64,000 nucleotides of DNA from CAZHLD01 sp964533185 (GTDB lineage Bacteria; Acidobacteriota; Terriglobia; Acidiferrales; UBA7541). Within the stretch, counting starts at the first letter, position 1. Every line of letters starts with the position of its first letter. This document shows, piece after piece, positions 32,234 through 40,532 of the stretch. Location: assembly GCA_964533185.1 (NCBI GenBank), contig CAZHLD010000009.1:5190-69189 (forward strand), read 5' to 3'. Under the pieces are notes generated by a model, which was not told where the DNA came from, did no database searches, and saw only the letters and a list, made by a program, of their open reading frames with translations. The translations under genes and the position numbers were made by a program.

Positions 32234-33106
32234 TCAGATGCTTGTGTGGAAACCCTCCTCAGTCTCCTCGACCAGAAGGTTGTCAATCAGTCGGGTCGTG
32301 CCGATGAAGACCGCCAGCAGCAGGAAGCACGCCCGCCGCAGCCGCGTCACCTGCTCGAACGACTCCACGTCCACCACCTCGGCGTAATCCGTCGATGCCA
32401 ATGGTTCAGCATCCAGCACGCACCGCATCGCCGCGATCAGCCGCCCCGCGTCGCGTTCGCCGCCGGTGATTTCGCTCTGGGCCGCCCGCAGCGCCCGGTT
32501 CAGCACCGTCGCCGCCCGGCGTTCTTCGGGCGCAAGATAGGCATTGCGCGACGCCATCGCCAGCCCGTCCGCCTCGCGCACAATCGGACAGATCACAATT
32601 TCCGCGTCCAGGTTGAGGTCTGCCGCCATCTTGTATACCACGTGCGCCTGCTGCGCGTCCTTGCGACCGAAATACGCGAGCCGCGGCCCAACAATCTCCA
32701 GCAGCTTCAGCACCACCGTCGTCACCCCGCGGAAATGCCCCAAGCGCGAGCGCCCCTCGTGTAACTCGCTGATCCTTTCCACATCCACGTAGGTGCTGAA
32801 GCCCGGCGGATACATTTCGGCCACGCTCGGCGCAAAGAGATACTCCACTCCAAGCGATTCGAGCATCGCTCGGTCCGCCTCGAACTGCCGTGGATATTTC
32901 TCCAGGTCTTCTTTCGGGCCAAACTGCTTCGGGTTGACGAAGATCGAAACGACCACCGGCTGGCACTGCTGTTGCGCCGCTCGCACAAGCGAGAGATGTC
33001 CTTCGTGCAGCGCCCCCATCGTCGGCACCAAACCGACAACGCGCCCTGCGGCCCGCGCCTCGCGCGCCACCTGCTTCATCCATTTAACCGTGTGGATTGT
33101 TTCCAT
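32234..33106 (-). CDS. panC: Pantothenate synthetase
   Basis: A 290-residue PanC joining pantoate and beta-alanine with ATP. VGLVPTMGALHEGHLSLVRA carries the nucleotide HIGH-like motif, followed by VSIFVNPKQFGPKEDLEKYP, LGHFRGVTTVVLKLLEIVG, YFGRKDAQQAHVV, and ADGLAMASRNAYLAPEER. All family motifs are present and length is normal. It pairs with panB about 1.1 kb upstream, with two DinB-like genes lodged between. Confidence 0.95.
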   Translation of the reverse strand: METIHTVKWMKQVAREARAAGRVVGLVPTMGALHEGHLSLVRAAQQQCQPVVVSIFVNPKQFGPKEDLEKYPRQFEADRAMLESLGVEYLFAPSVAEMYPPGFSTYVDVERISELHEGRSRLGHFRGVTTVVLKLLEIVGPRLAYFGRKDAQQAHVVYKMAADLNLDAEIVICPIVREADGLAMASRNAYLAPEERRAATVLNRALRAAQSEITGGERDAGRLIAAMRCVLDAEPLASTDYAEVVDVESFEQVTRLRRACFLLLAVFIGTTRLIDNLLVEETEEGFHTSI

Positions 33107-33139
33107 CGAGAGCCAGCTCCGGCTCGCCTGGCGCAGATT

Positions 33140-33649
33140 TCATTCTTCCAGCTGGCCGGCCAGTGCGTCGTAGTAGCGCAGCAGGTCGGTCGCGCGCGGT
33201 TTGGCTCCCAGTTGCCGGAGCAGTGTGGTGACTTGCCCGCGGTGGTAAGTACCGTGGTTCACCAGGTGGTGCAGCATGGACATGAGCGGGTAGCCAAACC
33301 GGTTCCCCCTCAGGTTTCGATATTCGATCACCCGGTCGAGATCGCTCGGCTTGAGACCCGCCACAAATTCTGCAAGCCCTCGTTCGATCTCCACCCAGCG
33401 CTCCTGCATGCTCGCTAGTGTCGGGAACTCGGACTCCGGCAGCAAAGCCTCCGGCGAACGCCCCTGCCATCGCTCCAGCCAGATCCATTCCCCGCCCAGT
33501 ATGTGGACCAGCGTCCCGCGTACAGACCCGAAACTGGTGCTCAAATCCTGCGAGAACTGCTTCTCGGTCAACGCGGCGCACGCCTCCAGCGTGCGATGGT
33601 TCGCCCAGGCATTGTAGTGGTAGAGCGCGCGGATGGTTTCTAGACTCAT
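33140..33649 (-). CDS. DinB-family protein, copy 1
   Basis: A 169-residue four-helix-bundle protein. ATG 33649 was chosen because the product then matches its neighbour in length and N-terminus. ALYHYNAWANHRTLEACAAL, LVHILGGEWIWLERWQG and the metal motif HHLVNHGTYHRGQVTTLLRQ are DinB/YfiT hallmarks with the His triad. These proteins are often thiol-dependent metalloenzymes or of unknown activity. It is clearly a paralogue of the adjacent copy 2. Confidence 0.85.
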   Translation of the reverse strand: MSLETIRALYHYNAWANHRTLEACAALTEKQFSQDLSTSFGSVRGTLVHILGGEWIWLERWQGRSPEALLPESEFPTLASMQERWVEIERGLAEFVAGLKPSDLDRVIEYRNLRGNRFGYPLMSMLHHLVNHGTYHRGQVTTLLRQLGAKPRATDLLRYYDALAGQLEE

Positions 33650-33680
33650 TGTTTTCTCGGGAAGACTTCCGCGCTCACAA

Positions 33681-34190
33681 TTACGCGGAAGCCTGAGCGG
33701 CTCGTTCGCGGTAGAAGGCAATCAAGTCGGTGGCTGTCGGCTTGGCGCCCAACTGCCGCAGCAGCGTGGTGAGCTGCCCGCGGTGGTAGGTGCCGTGATT
33801 CACCAGATGCTGAAGCATCTGCCAGAGCGGGTGCGTGTACGGCACGCCGGCGGTCGTGCGGATGGAGTGCGTGCGCGCCAGGTCGTCGGGCGTAAGACCG
33901 GCAACAAAGTCCAGTAGGTCGCGCTCGAGCGGCCCCCAGTTCGCGCGGACGCTGGCCAGGTCGGCGTACTGCTCGGCCGACGGTAGCGAGGTCGGCAAGC
34001 GCCCGTGCCAGCGCTCCAGCCAGATCCATTCCGCGCCCTTGATGTGTGCGAGCGTGTCCCGCACGGACGAAAAGCTCGACCCTAGGTGGCGTGTGAACTG
34101 TTCGTGGGTCAGCGCAGCACAGGCGTCCAGCACGCGATGGTTGGCCCAGGAGTTGTAATCGTAGAGCAGGCGGATCTCGTCTGGTGTCAT
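33681..34190 (-). CDS. DinB-family protein, copy 2
   Basis: A 169-residue paralogue of the preceding gene in the same orientation, separated by 31 bases. Shared segments include YNSWANHRVLDACAALTHEQ, HIKGAEWIWLERWHGR, LLDFVAGLTPDDLART, and HLVNHGTYHRGQLTTLLRQL, with all three metal His retained. The duplication is old enough that DNA identity is limited to the motifs. Substrate unknown. Confidence 0.85.
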   Translation of the reverse strand: MTPDEIRLLYDYNSWANHRVLDACAALTHEQFTRHLGSSFSSVRDTLAHIKGAEWIWLERWHGRLPTSLPSAEQYADLASVRANWGPLERDLLDFVAGLTPDDLARTHSIRTTAGVPYTHPLWQMLQHLVNHGTYHRGQLTTLLRQLGAKPTATDLIAFYRERAAQASA

Positions 34191-34250
34191 GACCCCCTCA
34201 AAGTCGGCGAGATGGTGTGACCAAATTCGGCCGTCGGTGTGACGCCACTG

Positions 34251-35141
34251 CTAGATTTTACGCGTGGGAGCCGATTCACGCGAGCCTGCTGGCAGATGGA
34301 ACGACTCCGCATCCGACGGGAAGCGCCCGTTTTGCACATCGTCACAGTACTCTCGTGCCGCCTGCGAAATCGTCTCGGCCAGGTTCGCATAGCGGCGCGC
34401 GAACTTCGGCGTGTGCCCCAGGCTGAATCCGAGCAGGTCGTGGATTACGAGCACCTGTCCGTCGCAATCCGGCCCGGCTCCGATTCCGATCGTGGGGATG
34501 CGCAGCTCCGCTGTGATCCGCGTGGCCAGCTCGCGCGGAACCGACTCCAGCACAATCGAAAACGCTCCGGCTGCCTCCACCGCCCGCGCATCGCGTAGGA
34601 GTTGTTCGGCCGCCTCCGGCGTTTTGCCTTGTACCTTGAAGCCGCCCATCGCGTGCAGCGATTGCGGCGTCAGCCCGACGTGGCCCATCACCGGAATCTC
34701 CGCCTCCACCAGGCGCGCGATTAGCTCCAACCGCCGCTCGCCGCCTTCCACCTTCACCGCCTCGGCGCCGGCTTCCTTCACGAACCGCACCGCATTGCGC
34801 ACCGATTCGGCCACCTCGGCGTGGTAGCTGCCGTAGGGCATGTCCGCCACCACCAACGCGCGTCGCGTGCCGCGACGCACGGCGCGCGTGTGGTGCAACA
34901 TTTCTTCCATCGTTACGGGCAGCGTGTTCTCGTAGCCCAGCACGACCATTCCCAGCGAATCGCCCACCAGCAGGATGTCCACGCCGGCCTCGTCCAGCAG
35001 GCGCGCGGTGGGATAGTCGTAGGCAGTCAGACAGGTAATCTTGCGCGGGACGTCCGATTGCGGTTTTGAAACAGGGAATTTCCGACTCAGGATGTCGGGC
35101 ACGGTCACTTTCCCGTTGCCCGCACGGGGCGCGACGCTCAT
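34251..35141 (-). CDS. panB: 3-methyl-2-oxobutanoate hydroxymethyltransferase
   Basis: A 296-residue PanB, which makes ketopantoate from 2-oxoisovalerate and methylene-THF. ITCLTAYDYPTARLLDEAGV, LLVGDSLGMVVLGYENTLPV with the Mg-binding Asp, VVADMPYGSY, GAEAVKVEGG and GHVGLTPQSLHAMGGF are intact; GIGAGPDCDGQVLVIHDLLG is the distal active-site loop. It has a strong GGAGGTACC ribosome site. A TGCTAGGAT extended -10-like element lies at the complement of 35193-35201. Confidence 0.95.
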   Translation of the reverse strand: MSVAPRAGNGKVTVPDILSRKFPVSKPQSDVPRKITCLTAYDYPTARLLDEAGVDILLVGDSLGMVVLGYENTLPVTMEEMLHHTRAVRRGTRRALVVADMPYGSYHAEVAESVRNAVRFVKEAGAEAVKVEGGERRLELIARLVEAEIPVMGHVGLTPQSLHAMGGFKVQGKTPEAAEQLLRDARAVEAAGAFSIVLESVPRELATRITAELRIPTIGIGAGPDCDGQVLVIHDLLGFSLGHTPKFARRYANLAETISQAAREYCDDVQNGRFPSDAESFHLPAGSRESAPTRKI

Positions 35142-35330
35142 TGGTACCTCCGGTGCCGCTCCCGAATCTCCGGGATGCAGCCCATCAAAAGCATCCTAGC
35201 AGATATGCTGGCCCAGGGCCATGCCCTTGTGTCAATCTCACTCGAACGCTACATACTGCCTATTCGATGGAAACAGTTAGCGTCTCGGCCGCGTATATCT
35301 AGAGGGATGGGTATTGCTCCGAGAGAGGAA

Positions 35331-35603
35331 ATGACTTACTTCATCCTGTTGATCATCCTGGTGGCGCTCTTGTTGGCCATCATCCGCGTGGCCGCCGGCG
35401 ACGACCCTCACGCCAACATGACCGAGGAAGAGTTTGAAGCCGAGGCCAGGCGCGTCTCAATGACGGGCGTCGCCATGACCGAGCTTCAAAAGCACATCGA
35501 CCCCCAGCACAAGGTCGAATACCTGGCCCAGCGCGACAAGCACGTCGAAGCGGATTCCAGCGACTCCGGCGACCGCCCACCAGACCCCCCGGCCAAACCC
35601 TGA
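35331..35603 (+). CDS. Single-pass small membrane protein
   Basis: A 90-residue protein with an N-terminal transmembrane helix (TYFILLIILVALLLAIIRVA) and a charged cytoplasmic or periplasmic tail containing ANMTEEEFEAEARRVSMTG and a Pro-rich end. ATG 35331 follows GAGAGAGGAA closely; ATG 35307 is an alternative. No family recognised. The 165 bases before the 35307 start contain only weak promoter-like hexamers (TTGTGT and TACATA, 35227-35255). Confidence 0.55.
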   Translation: MTYFILLIILVALLLAIIRVAAGDDPHANMTEEEFEAEARRVSMTGVAMTELQKHIDPQHKVEYLAQRDKHVEADSSDSGDRPPDPPAKP

Positions 35604-35747
35604 GTTTCTGTCAGTGCAGGGTTGGATGTGCCCGGCAATCGTCCACTTCATCGGCCTCGACTTCGTTCGGGCAATGACTGTTGTAGAATAGCCGGCGGCT
35701 GCGCTCACCTGCTGTGGCAGTTTCCCTAGTTTCCGGAGACTCTGCCC

Positions 35748-35796
35748 AAGTACCAAAACCGAAGGTCAAGATGCAAGAGCCAAAGACTGCAAAACC
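35748..35796. repeat. Degenerate heptamer tract at the start of the acyl-CoA synthetase
   Basis: Seven consecutive seven-base units keep the phase AAGTACC, AAAACCG, AAGGTCA, AGATGCA, AGAGCCA, AAGACTG, CAAAACC. The candidate ATG start lies inside it. Confidence 0.45.
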
Positions 35797-37915
35797 CCAA
35801 GCGCCACCCGAGCTTGACCCCATCTTCCGCCCGCGGTCCATCGCCGTCATCGGCGCTTCCACCGAGCCTCACGCTCTCGGCCGCCAGATCCTCGAGAACA
35901 TCATCAACTATCGCTTCCGCGGCCACGTCTATCCAGTGAACCCGAAGGCCAAGGAGCTGCTCGGCCTCCGTTGTTTTCCCTCCGTCTGCGACATCCCTGA
36001 CGTGGTTGACCTGGCCGTGGTCGTTGTCCCGCGCGAACACACTCTGGCCGTGGTGGCCGATTGCGGTCGCAAAGGCGTCCGCGGCGTCGTCGTGATCACC
36101 GCTGGCTTCCGCGAAACCGGCGAGGAAGGCGCCGCGCTCGAGCTGCAGTTGTCGGCACTGGCCCGGCGCCACGGCTTCCGCCTGATCGGGCCAAACTGCA
36201 TGGGCGTGATCAACACCGACCCGCTTGTCCGCCTGAACGCCACCTTCGCCCCCACTATGCCCCTTGAAGGCCGCAAAGCATTCCTCTCCCAAAGCGGCGC
36301 GCTTGGCGTGGCCATTCTCAATATCGCCGACGAGCGCAACCTCGGCCTGTCGTCCTTCGCCAGCCTGGGCAACAAAGCCGACGTCACCGACGACGACATG
36401 CTCGCCTACTGGGCCGACGACCCGCGCACTTCCGTCATCCTCATGTACCTCGAGGCCTTCAGCAACCCGGCGCGCTTTGCTCAGGTGGCGCGCTCGGTCA
36501 GCCTCAGGAAACCCATCCTCGTCGTCAAGTCCGGGCGCACGCGTGCCGGCGCCCGCGCCGCGGTTTCCCACACCGGCTCGCTCGCCGAATCGAGCGACGT
36601 CGCCCTCGACGCCTTCCTCGAACACTGCGGTGTGCTCCGCGTCGGCACGGTCGAAGAGTTGTTCGACTTGGGCACTGCCCTTGCCCGCAACCCACTGCCG
36701 CCCGGCCCGCGTGTGGCCATCATTAGCAATGCTGGCGGACCGGCCATCCTCGCCACAGACGCCATCATCGGTCGCGGCCTCGAGATGGCACAGCTCTCTG
36801 AAAGCACTCTCGCCGCACTGCGCGCCCGCCTGCCGGCGCACGCCAGTGTGGCCAACCCGCTCGACATGCTGCCCACGGCCGATGCTTTGCTCTACGGCTT
36901 TGCGCTCGAGCGGGTGCTCGCGGACTCCGGCGTGGACATGGTGATGGTGATTTTCGTCCCGCCGATGATGGTGGACCCGGTCGAGGTCATCGCCGCGCTC
37001 GAGGCGGCCCGCCTCCGCGTGCCCAAGCCTGTCATCTGCGTCCTGATGGCGCCCGAAGAAGCCAGCGCCATGCTTCGCGACACCCTCCCCGATCATCTCG
37101 CTCTCTGCCAGTTTCCCGAACCCGCCGCCGGCGCGCTCGTGGCTCTCGAACGCCAGCGCCGTTGGTGCGCCCGCGGCCATGGCGAAGCGCGCCGCTTCAC
37201 AGTGGACCGCACCTCCGCCGAGAAAATCTTCGCCACCGCCCGCAGCGAAGGCCGTGCCGACCTCCACCTCCGTGAAGCCTTCGAGGTGCTCACCGCCTAC
37301 GGTATTCCTGTAGCCCGCTACGCTGTGGCCCGTTCAGCCGAAGCCGCTGAAGAAGCCGCGCGCCAGATCGGCTTCCCCGTGGCCATGAAGATTAGTTATG
37401 GCGGCGTGGCCCACAAGACCGAAGCGCGCGGCGTGGCCCTCGGCATCCGCTCCACCGACCAGGCCTTCCACACCTACCACGGCCTTACCCACGTCCTGGC
37501 CGAAAGCCAGCACATTGACGCTGCCGGCCGCGCCGTCGTCATCCAGGAGATGGTCTCCGGCCGCGAAACCATCCTCGGCATGGTGCGCGACCCCAACGTC
37601 GGCCCACTGCTCATGTTTGGCCTGGGCGGCCTGTTTGTCGAAACCCTCCGCGACGTCGCCTTCCGCCCCGTCCCGCTCACCGACCTCGACGCCCGCGAGC
37701 TGCTCCGCGCCATTCGCGGCTATCCGGTGCTCGCCGGGGTCCGCGGCCAGAAACCAGTGGATTTCGCCCGCCTCGAAGAGGTACTACTGCGGCTCTCTCA
37801 GCTCGTCACCGACTTCGACTTCATCGAAGAGATCGACATCAACCCCTTCTTCGCCTCCGAACACACCTCCGACTGCAAAGCCGCCGACTCCCGCATCCGC
37901 CTGCGCCTTGCTTAA
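35771..37915 (+). CDS. ADP-forming acyl-CoA synthetase (acetate-CoA ligase family), fused alpha-beta
   Basis: About 714 residues from ATG 35771 (GTG 35714 is possible). Order of domains: CoA-binding (LDPIFRPRSIAVIGASTEPH), succinyl-CoA-synthetase-like with GPNCMGVINTDP and AFLSQSGALGVAIL, then the phospho-His loop AAVSHTGSLAESSDV (His about 267). An ATP-grasp domain follows at the C-terminus with GFPVAMKISYGGVAHKTEAR, VVIQEMVSGRETILGMVRDP, GPLLMFGLGGLFVE and FDFIEEIDINPFF. The fused layout is that of NDP-forming acetyl/acyl-CoA ligases, which make acyl-CoA or, in reverse, ATP. Substrate cannot be read from sequence. No GNAT acetyltransferase domain is present. Confidence 0.9.
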   Translation: MQEPKTAKPQAPPELDPIFRPRSIAVIGASTEPHALGRQILENIINYRFRGHVYPVNPKAKELLGLRCFPSVCDIPDVVDLAVVVVPREHTLAVVADCGRKGVRGVVVITAGFRETGEEGAALELQLSALARRHGFRLIGPNCMGVINTDPLVRLNATFAPTMPLEGRKAFLSQSGALGVAILNIADERNLGLSSFASLGNKADVTDDDMLAYWADDPRTSVILMYLEAFSNPARFAQVARSVSLRKPILVVKSGRTRAGARAAVSHTGSLAESSDVALDAFLEHCGVLRVGTVEELFDLGTALARNPLPPGPRVAIISNAGGPAILATDAIIGRGLEMAQLSESTLAALRARLPAHASVANPLDMLPTADALLYGFALERVLADSGVDMVMVIFVPPMMVDPVEVIAALEAARLRVPKPVICVLMAPEEASAMLRDTLPDHLALCQFPEPAAGALVALERQRRWCARGHGEARRFTVDRTSAEKIFATARSEGRADLHLREAFEVLTAYGIPVARYAVARSAEAAEEAARQIGFPVAMKISYGGVAHKTEARGVALGIRSTDQAFHTYHGLTHVLAESQHIDAAGRAVVIQEMVSGRETILGMVRDPNVGPLLMFGLGGLFVETLRDVAFRPVPLTDLDARELLRAIRGYPVLAGVRGQKPVDFARLEEVLLRLSQLVTDFDFIEEIDINPFFASEHTSDCKAADSRIRLRLA

Positions 37916-37940
37916 CAGTTTGTTGAAAAACCCCTGAGTC

Positions 37941-38032
37941 TGTCATTCCGAGGAGCCCGCCGCAGGCGGGAGGAATCCCTCTTTTGCCTGGCTTTTTGCG
38001 CGGAGGGATTCCTCGCTGCGCTCGGAATGACA
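37941..38032. repeat. Dispersed repeat, palindromic family A, copy 3
   Basis: TGTCATTCCGAG at the left end is the exact inverse of CTCGGAATGACA at the right end, and inside GAGGAATCCCTC mirrors GAGGGATTCCTC. It is a full-length palindrome of a miniature-element type. No coding sequence is seen from 37916 to 38129. Confidence 0.75.
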
Positions 38033-38129
38033 GCCTCAAATGCTTTTCTTAAGAAGCTGTTAAGGGGTCACCTGAATCAGATTGTTTTGCTGTAGGAGTG
38101 TATGGACACACGCCCCGATGTAGAAAGGA

Positions 38130-39620
38130 CTACAGTCTGCCTTCGTTGCGCAGCTTCTTCCGCAAGGTGCGATCAATCGACCGCGCCGCCTTCCGCGCTG
38201 GCGCCATCGCCGTCACGATCAAGTCCGCGCCGCGCACGCAGTCGCCCGCGGCCCAGACTTCTTCTTCGCGGCTGGTCTGTCCTTCTTCTTCCGTGTTCAC
38301 CCAGATCGTGCCCCACTTGGTGGTCTTCAGGTTCTCGGTCGTCTGCGCGATCTCGTCTTCGACGCTGTAGCCAATCGCAATTACCGCCGTATCGCATTCC
38401 AGCACGAAGTTCGACCCTTCGATCGGCACCGGCGTGCGTCGCCCCTTGGCGTCCGGCGCGCCCAGCTTCATGCGGATGCACTCGCAGGCCGTCACCTTGC
38501 CTTCGGCGTCGCCCATGAACTTCACCGGCAGCGTGAGCCATTCGAACTTCACGCCTTCTTCGCGCGCGTTGATGCGCTCTTCGAGCCGCCCCGGCATTTC
38601 CACCTCGGACCGCCGGTACACGCACCAGACTTCGCCCTCCGGGCAGAGCCGCAGCGCCGTGCGCACGCAGTCCATGGCCGTGTCGCCGCCGCCCACCACC
38701 ACCGTGCGCCGCCCCGCGTGGGGCCGCCCGTGCATTGCCTCCGGCAGCAGCTCATCCGGTAGGTTTCCTTTCACCAGGTACTCGGTGGCGTTGTAAATGT
38801 TCTTCAGCTCTTCGCCCGGGATCTTCATCCGGTTCCCCGCGCTCGCTCCGTGCCCCAGGAAGACGGCGTCGAAGCCATGTTTCCGCAGCAGCTCGTCCAC
38901 GGTGACGTCTTTTCCGATGCGCGTGTTACAGCGGAACTCAATGCCGAGCTCTTCCAGCCAGTGGAGCTTCTCCCACACGATTTCCTTGTTCAGTTTGAAC
39001 CCCGGGATGCCGTAGATCAGCAGCCCGCCCGGCCGCGGCCATGCTTCAAACACGGTCACGCTGTGCCCGCGCTTGACCAGCTCTTCGGCCACGGCCAGCC
39101 CCGCCGGGCCCGAACCCACCACGCCCACCCGCGTCCCAAGAGGCGGGGGCAGCTCCGGCTTCGGGTACCCGCCCAGGTTCTTTCGCATGTAGTCCACACA
39201 GAATTTCTCCAGTTTCCCGATTGCCGCCGGCACGCTGTACGTCCCCAGCACGCACGCGCCCTCGCACTGCTTTTCCTGCGGACACAGCCGTCCGCAGATG
39301 TCCGGCATGTTCGAAGTCTCCAAGAATTTCTTCGCCGCGCCCAGGATGTCGCCCTCCTCGATCAGCCATAGCGCCGCCGGAATATCGTTGTGTGCCGGGC
39401 AGCCAAACGTGCACGGCTGGTGCTCGCACTGCAGGCACCGGCTGGCTTCCAGGATCGCCTCGTGCAGCGTCAACGCCTGCGAAACTTCGTCGAAATTCTT
39501 GAGCCGCTCCTTGGGGTCTTGCTTGCGCGGCTTCACCGGCTCGGCGCGCAGACGCCGCCGGCGGTCAAACGGTTTGGCTGGCTGCTTCTCGGCAGTGACT
39601 TCTGTCGGCGGCGTGGGCAT
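38130..39620 (-). CDS. GltD-like NADPH-dependent glutamate synthase small subunit / NfnB-type flavoprotein
   Basis: A 496-residue protein of the GltD family, starting at ATG 39620 after GAGGGAG. Two [4Fe-4S] Cys sets are visible: RCLQCEHQPCTFGCPAHND and CGRLCPQEKQCEGACVLG. The FAD site is VGVVGSGPAGLAVAEELVKR, the NADPH site VVVGGGDTAMDCVRTALRLC, and a second FAD motif WAAGDCVRGADLIVTAMA. The N-terminus is typical of the dihydropyrimidine-dehydrogenase-like N-domain. Without a gltB gene nearby it could be a stand-alone GltD or part of an NfnAB-like ferredoxin:NADP oxidoreductase. Reaction partner unresolved. Confidence 0.85.
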   Translation of the reverse strand: MPTPPTEVTAEKQPAKPFDRRRRLRAEPVKPRKQDPKERLKNFDEVSQALTLHEAILEASRCLQCEHQPCTFGCPAHNDIPAALWLIEEGDILGAAKKFLETSNMPDICGRLCPQEKQCEGACVLGTYSVPAAIGKLEKFCVDYMRKNLGGYPKPELPPPLGTRVGVVGSGPAGLAVAEELVKRGHSVTVFEAWPRPGGLLIYGIPGFKLNKEIVWEKLHWLEELGIEFRCNTRIGKDVTVDELLRKHGFDAVFLGHGASAGNRMKIPGEELKNIYNATEYLVKGNLPDELLPEAMHGRPHAGRRTVVVGGGDTAMDCVRTALRLCPEGEVWCVYRRSEVEMPGRLEERINAREEGVKFEWLTLPVKFMGDAEGKVTACECIRMKLGAPDAKGRRTPVPIEGSNFVLECDTAVIAIGYSVEDEIAQTTENLKTTKWGTIWVNTEEEGQTSREEEVWAAGDCVRGADLIVTAMAPARKAARSIDRTLRKKLRNEGRL

Positions 39621-39893
39621 AGTTTCAGGCTCCCTCTTAGAATACACGTTGACCCTCGTCCTCAGCCGGAAAGAATTGCACGAGCGATGCCCATCCCGGC
39701 AAGGTGGGGGATTGACCTAACTGAAAGTAGCGTAAGGGATTAAACGAGTTGTGGCCCGTTCCTGACCGGCGGTATTGCGCCCCTTCGCGCACTCTTGACC
39801 CCTTCTGAGCCACCCCACTCACCTCACGCGGGAACACATTCGTCTGGCTCGGTGTCTGATTCAATGACAAGATACTCTTTCCAATCCCACACC

Positions 39894-40490
39894 ATGAAGC
39901 GCCTCTTTGCATTTCGTTGGATCCTACCCATTCTCCAAGTCACATTATTTGCTCTTCTCGCAGCTCTTGCTCAACAAGAAGACAACTGGTCAATCGAGCA
40001 AAGGGCCGATTTCCGCATTCGCACCGGGCATTATTACAATCCAAAGGTTGACCTATATGGTGCGCTCAATCTGCCTGTAGCGTACGTCGTCGGCGCACTG
40101 GACATCTTCATCGGTTATCGAACAAGCGAATTCCTCCAACACGAACCGTTCTCCACTGAAGTGATTCACTTTGTGGCCTACGGCATAGGAGTCGTAATTC
40201 TCTGGTACTGGGTCGGCTCATGGCTTGACGGTCGCTTAGGAATCATGAGACCAGCGGCTGTCCGTGCTCCGAATCAAGTCCTAAGATTCCTGTGTTGGAC
40301 GGGATTGGTTGTCTGCGCCCTACTTGGTGGTCTCGCGGTCGCCGGAATTACCTCAGGAATAAGACCATTGTGGAGTTACCTCATCTTTGCCCACCCGGTC
40401 TGGTTTGCTTTCGCTGCTTTGGTGCTCGCACTCAAGATTCGCCTGTGGCGAAAGCTTGTGCGCACAACAAGCGTCGGTATCCGGCCGTAG
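39894..40490 (+). CDS. Multi-pass hypothetical membrane protein in an AT-richer patch
   Basis: A 198-residue protein with four or five hydrophobic segments: WILPILQVTLFALLAALAQ, VIHFVAYGIGVVILWYWVG, LCWTGLVVCALLGGLAVAG and IFAHPVWFAFAALVLALKI. The start may be 39864 or 39894. No family recognised. Codon use is visibly more AT-rich than neighbours, suggesting recent acquisition. The 270 bases between this gene and the GltD-like gene contain no recognisable gene, only a weak TTGACC at 39713. Confidence 0.5.
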   Translation: MKRLFAFRWILPILQVTLFALLAALAQQEDNWSIEQRADFRIRTGHYYNPKVDLYGALNLPVAYVVGALDIFIGYRTSEFLQHEPFSTEVIHFVAYGIGVVILWYWVGSWLDGRLGIMRPAAVRAPNQVLRFLCWTGLVVCALLGGLAVAGITSGIRPLWSYLIFAHPVWFAFAALVLALKIRLWRKLVRTTSVGIRP

Positions 40491-40511
40491 GGGCACGATA
40501 CATCGTGCCCC
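40490..40511. repeat. Perfect palindrome, family B, copy 2
   Basis: GGGGCACGAT and ATCGTGCCCC flank a two-base loop. It lies directly at the stop codon of the preceding gene and may act as a terminator or a repeat hairpin. Confidence 0.55.
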
Positions 40512-40532
40512 GAGAATCAGGGATTTGCTGGT

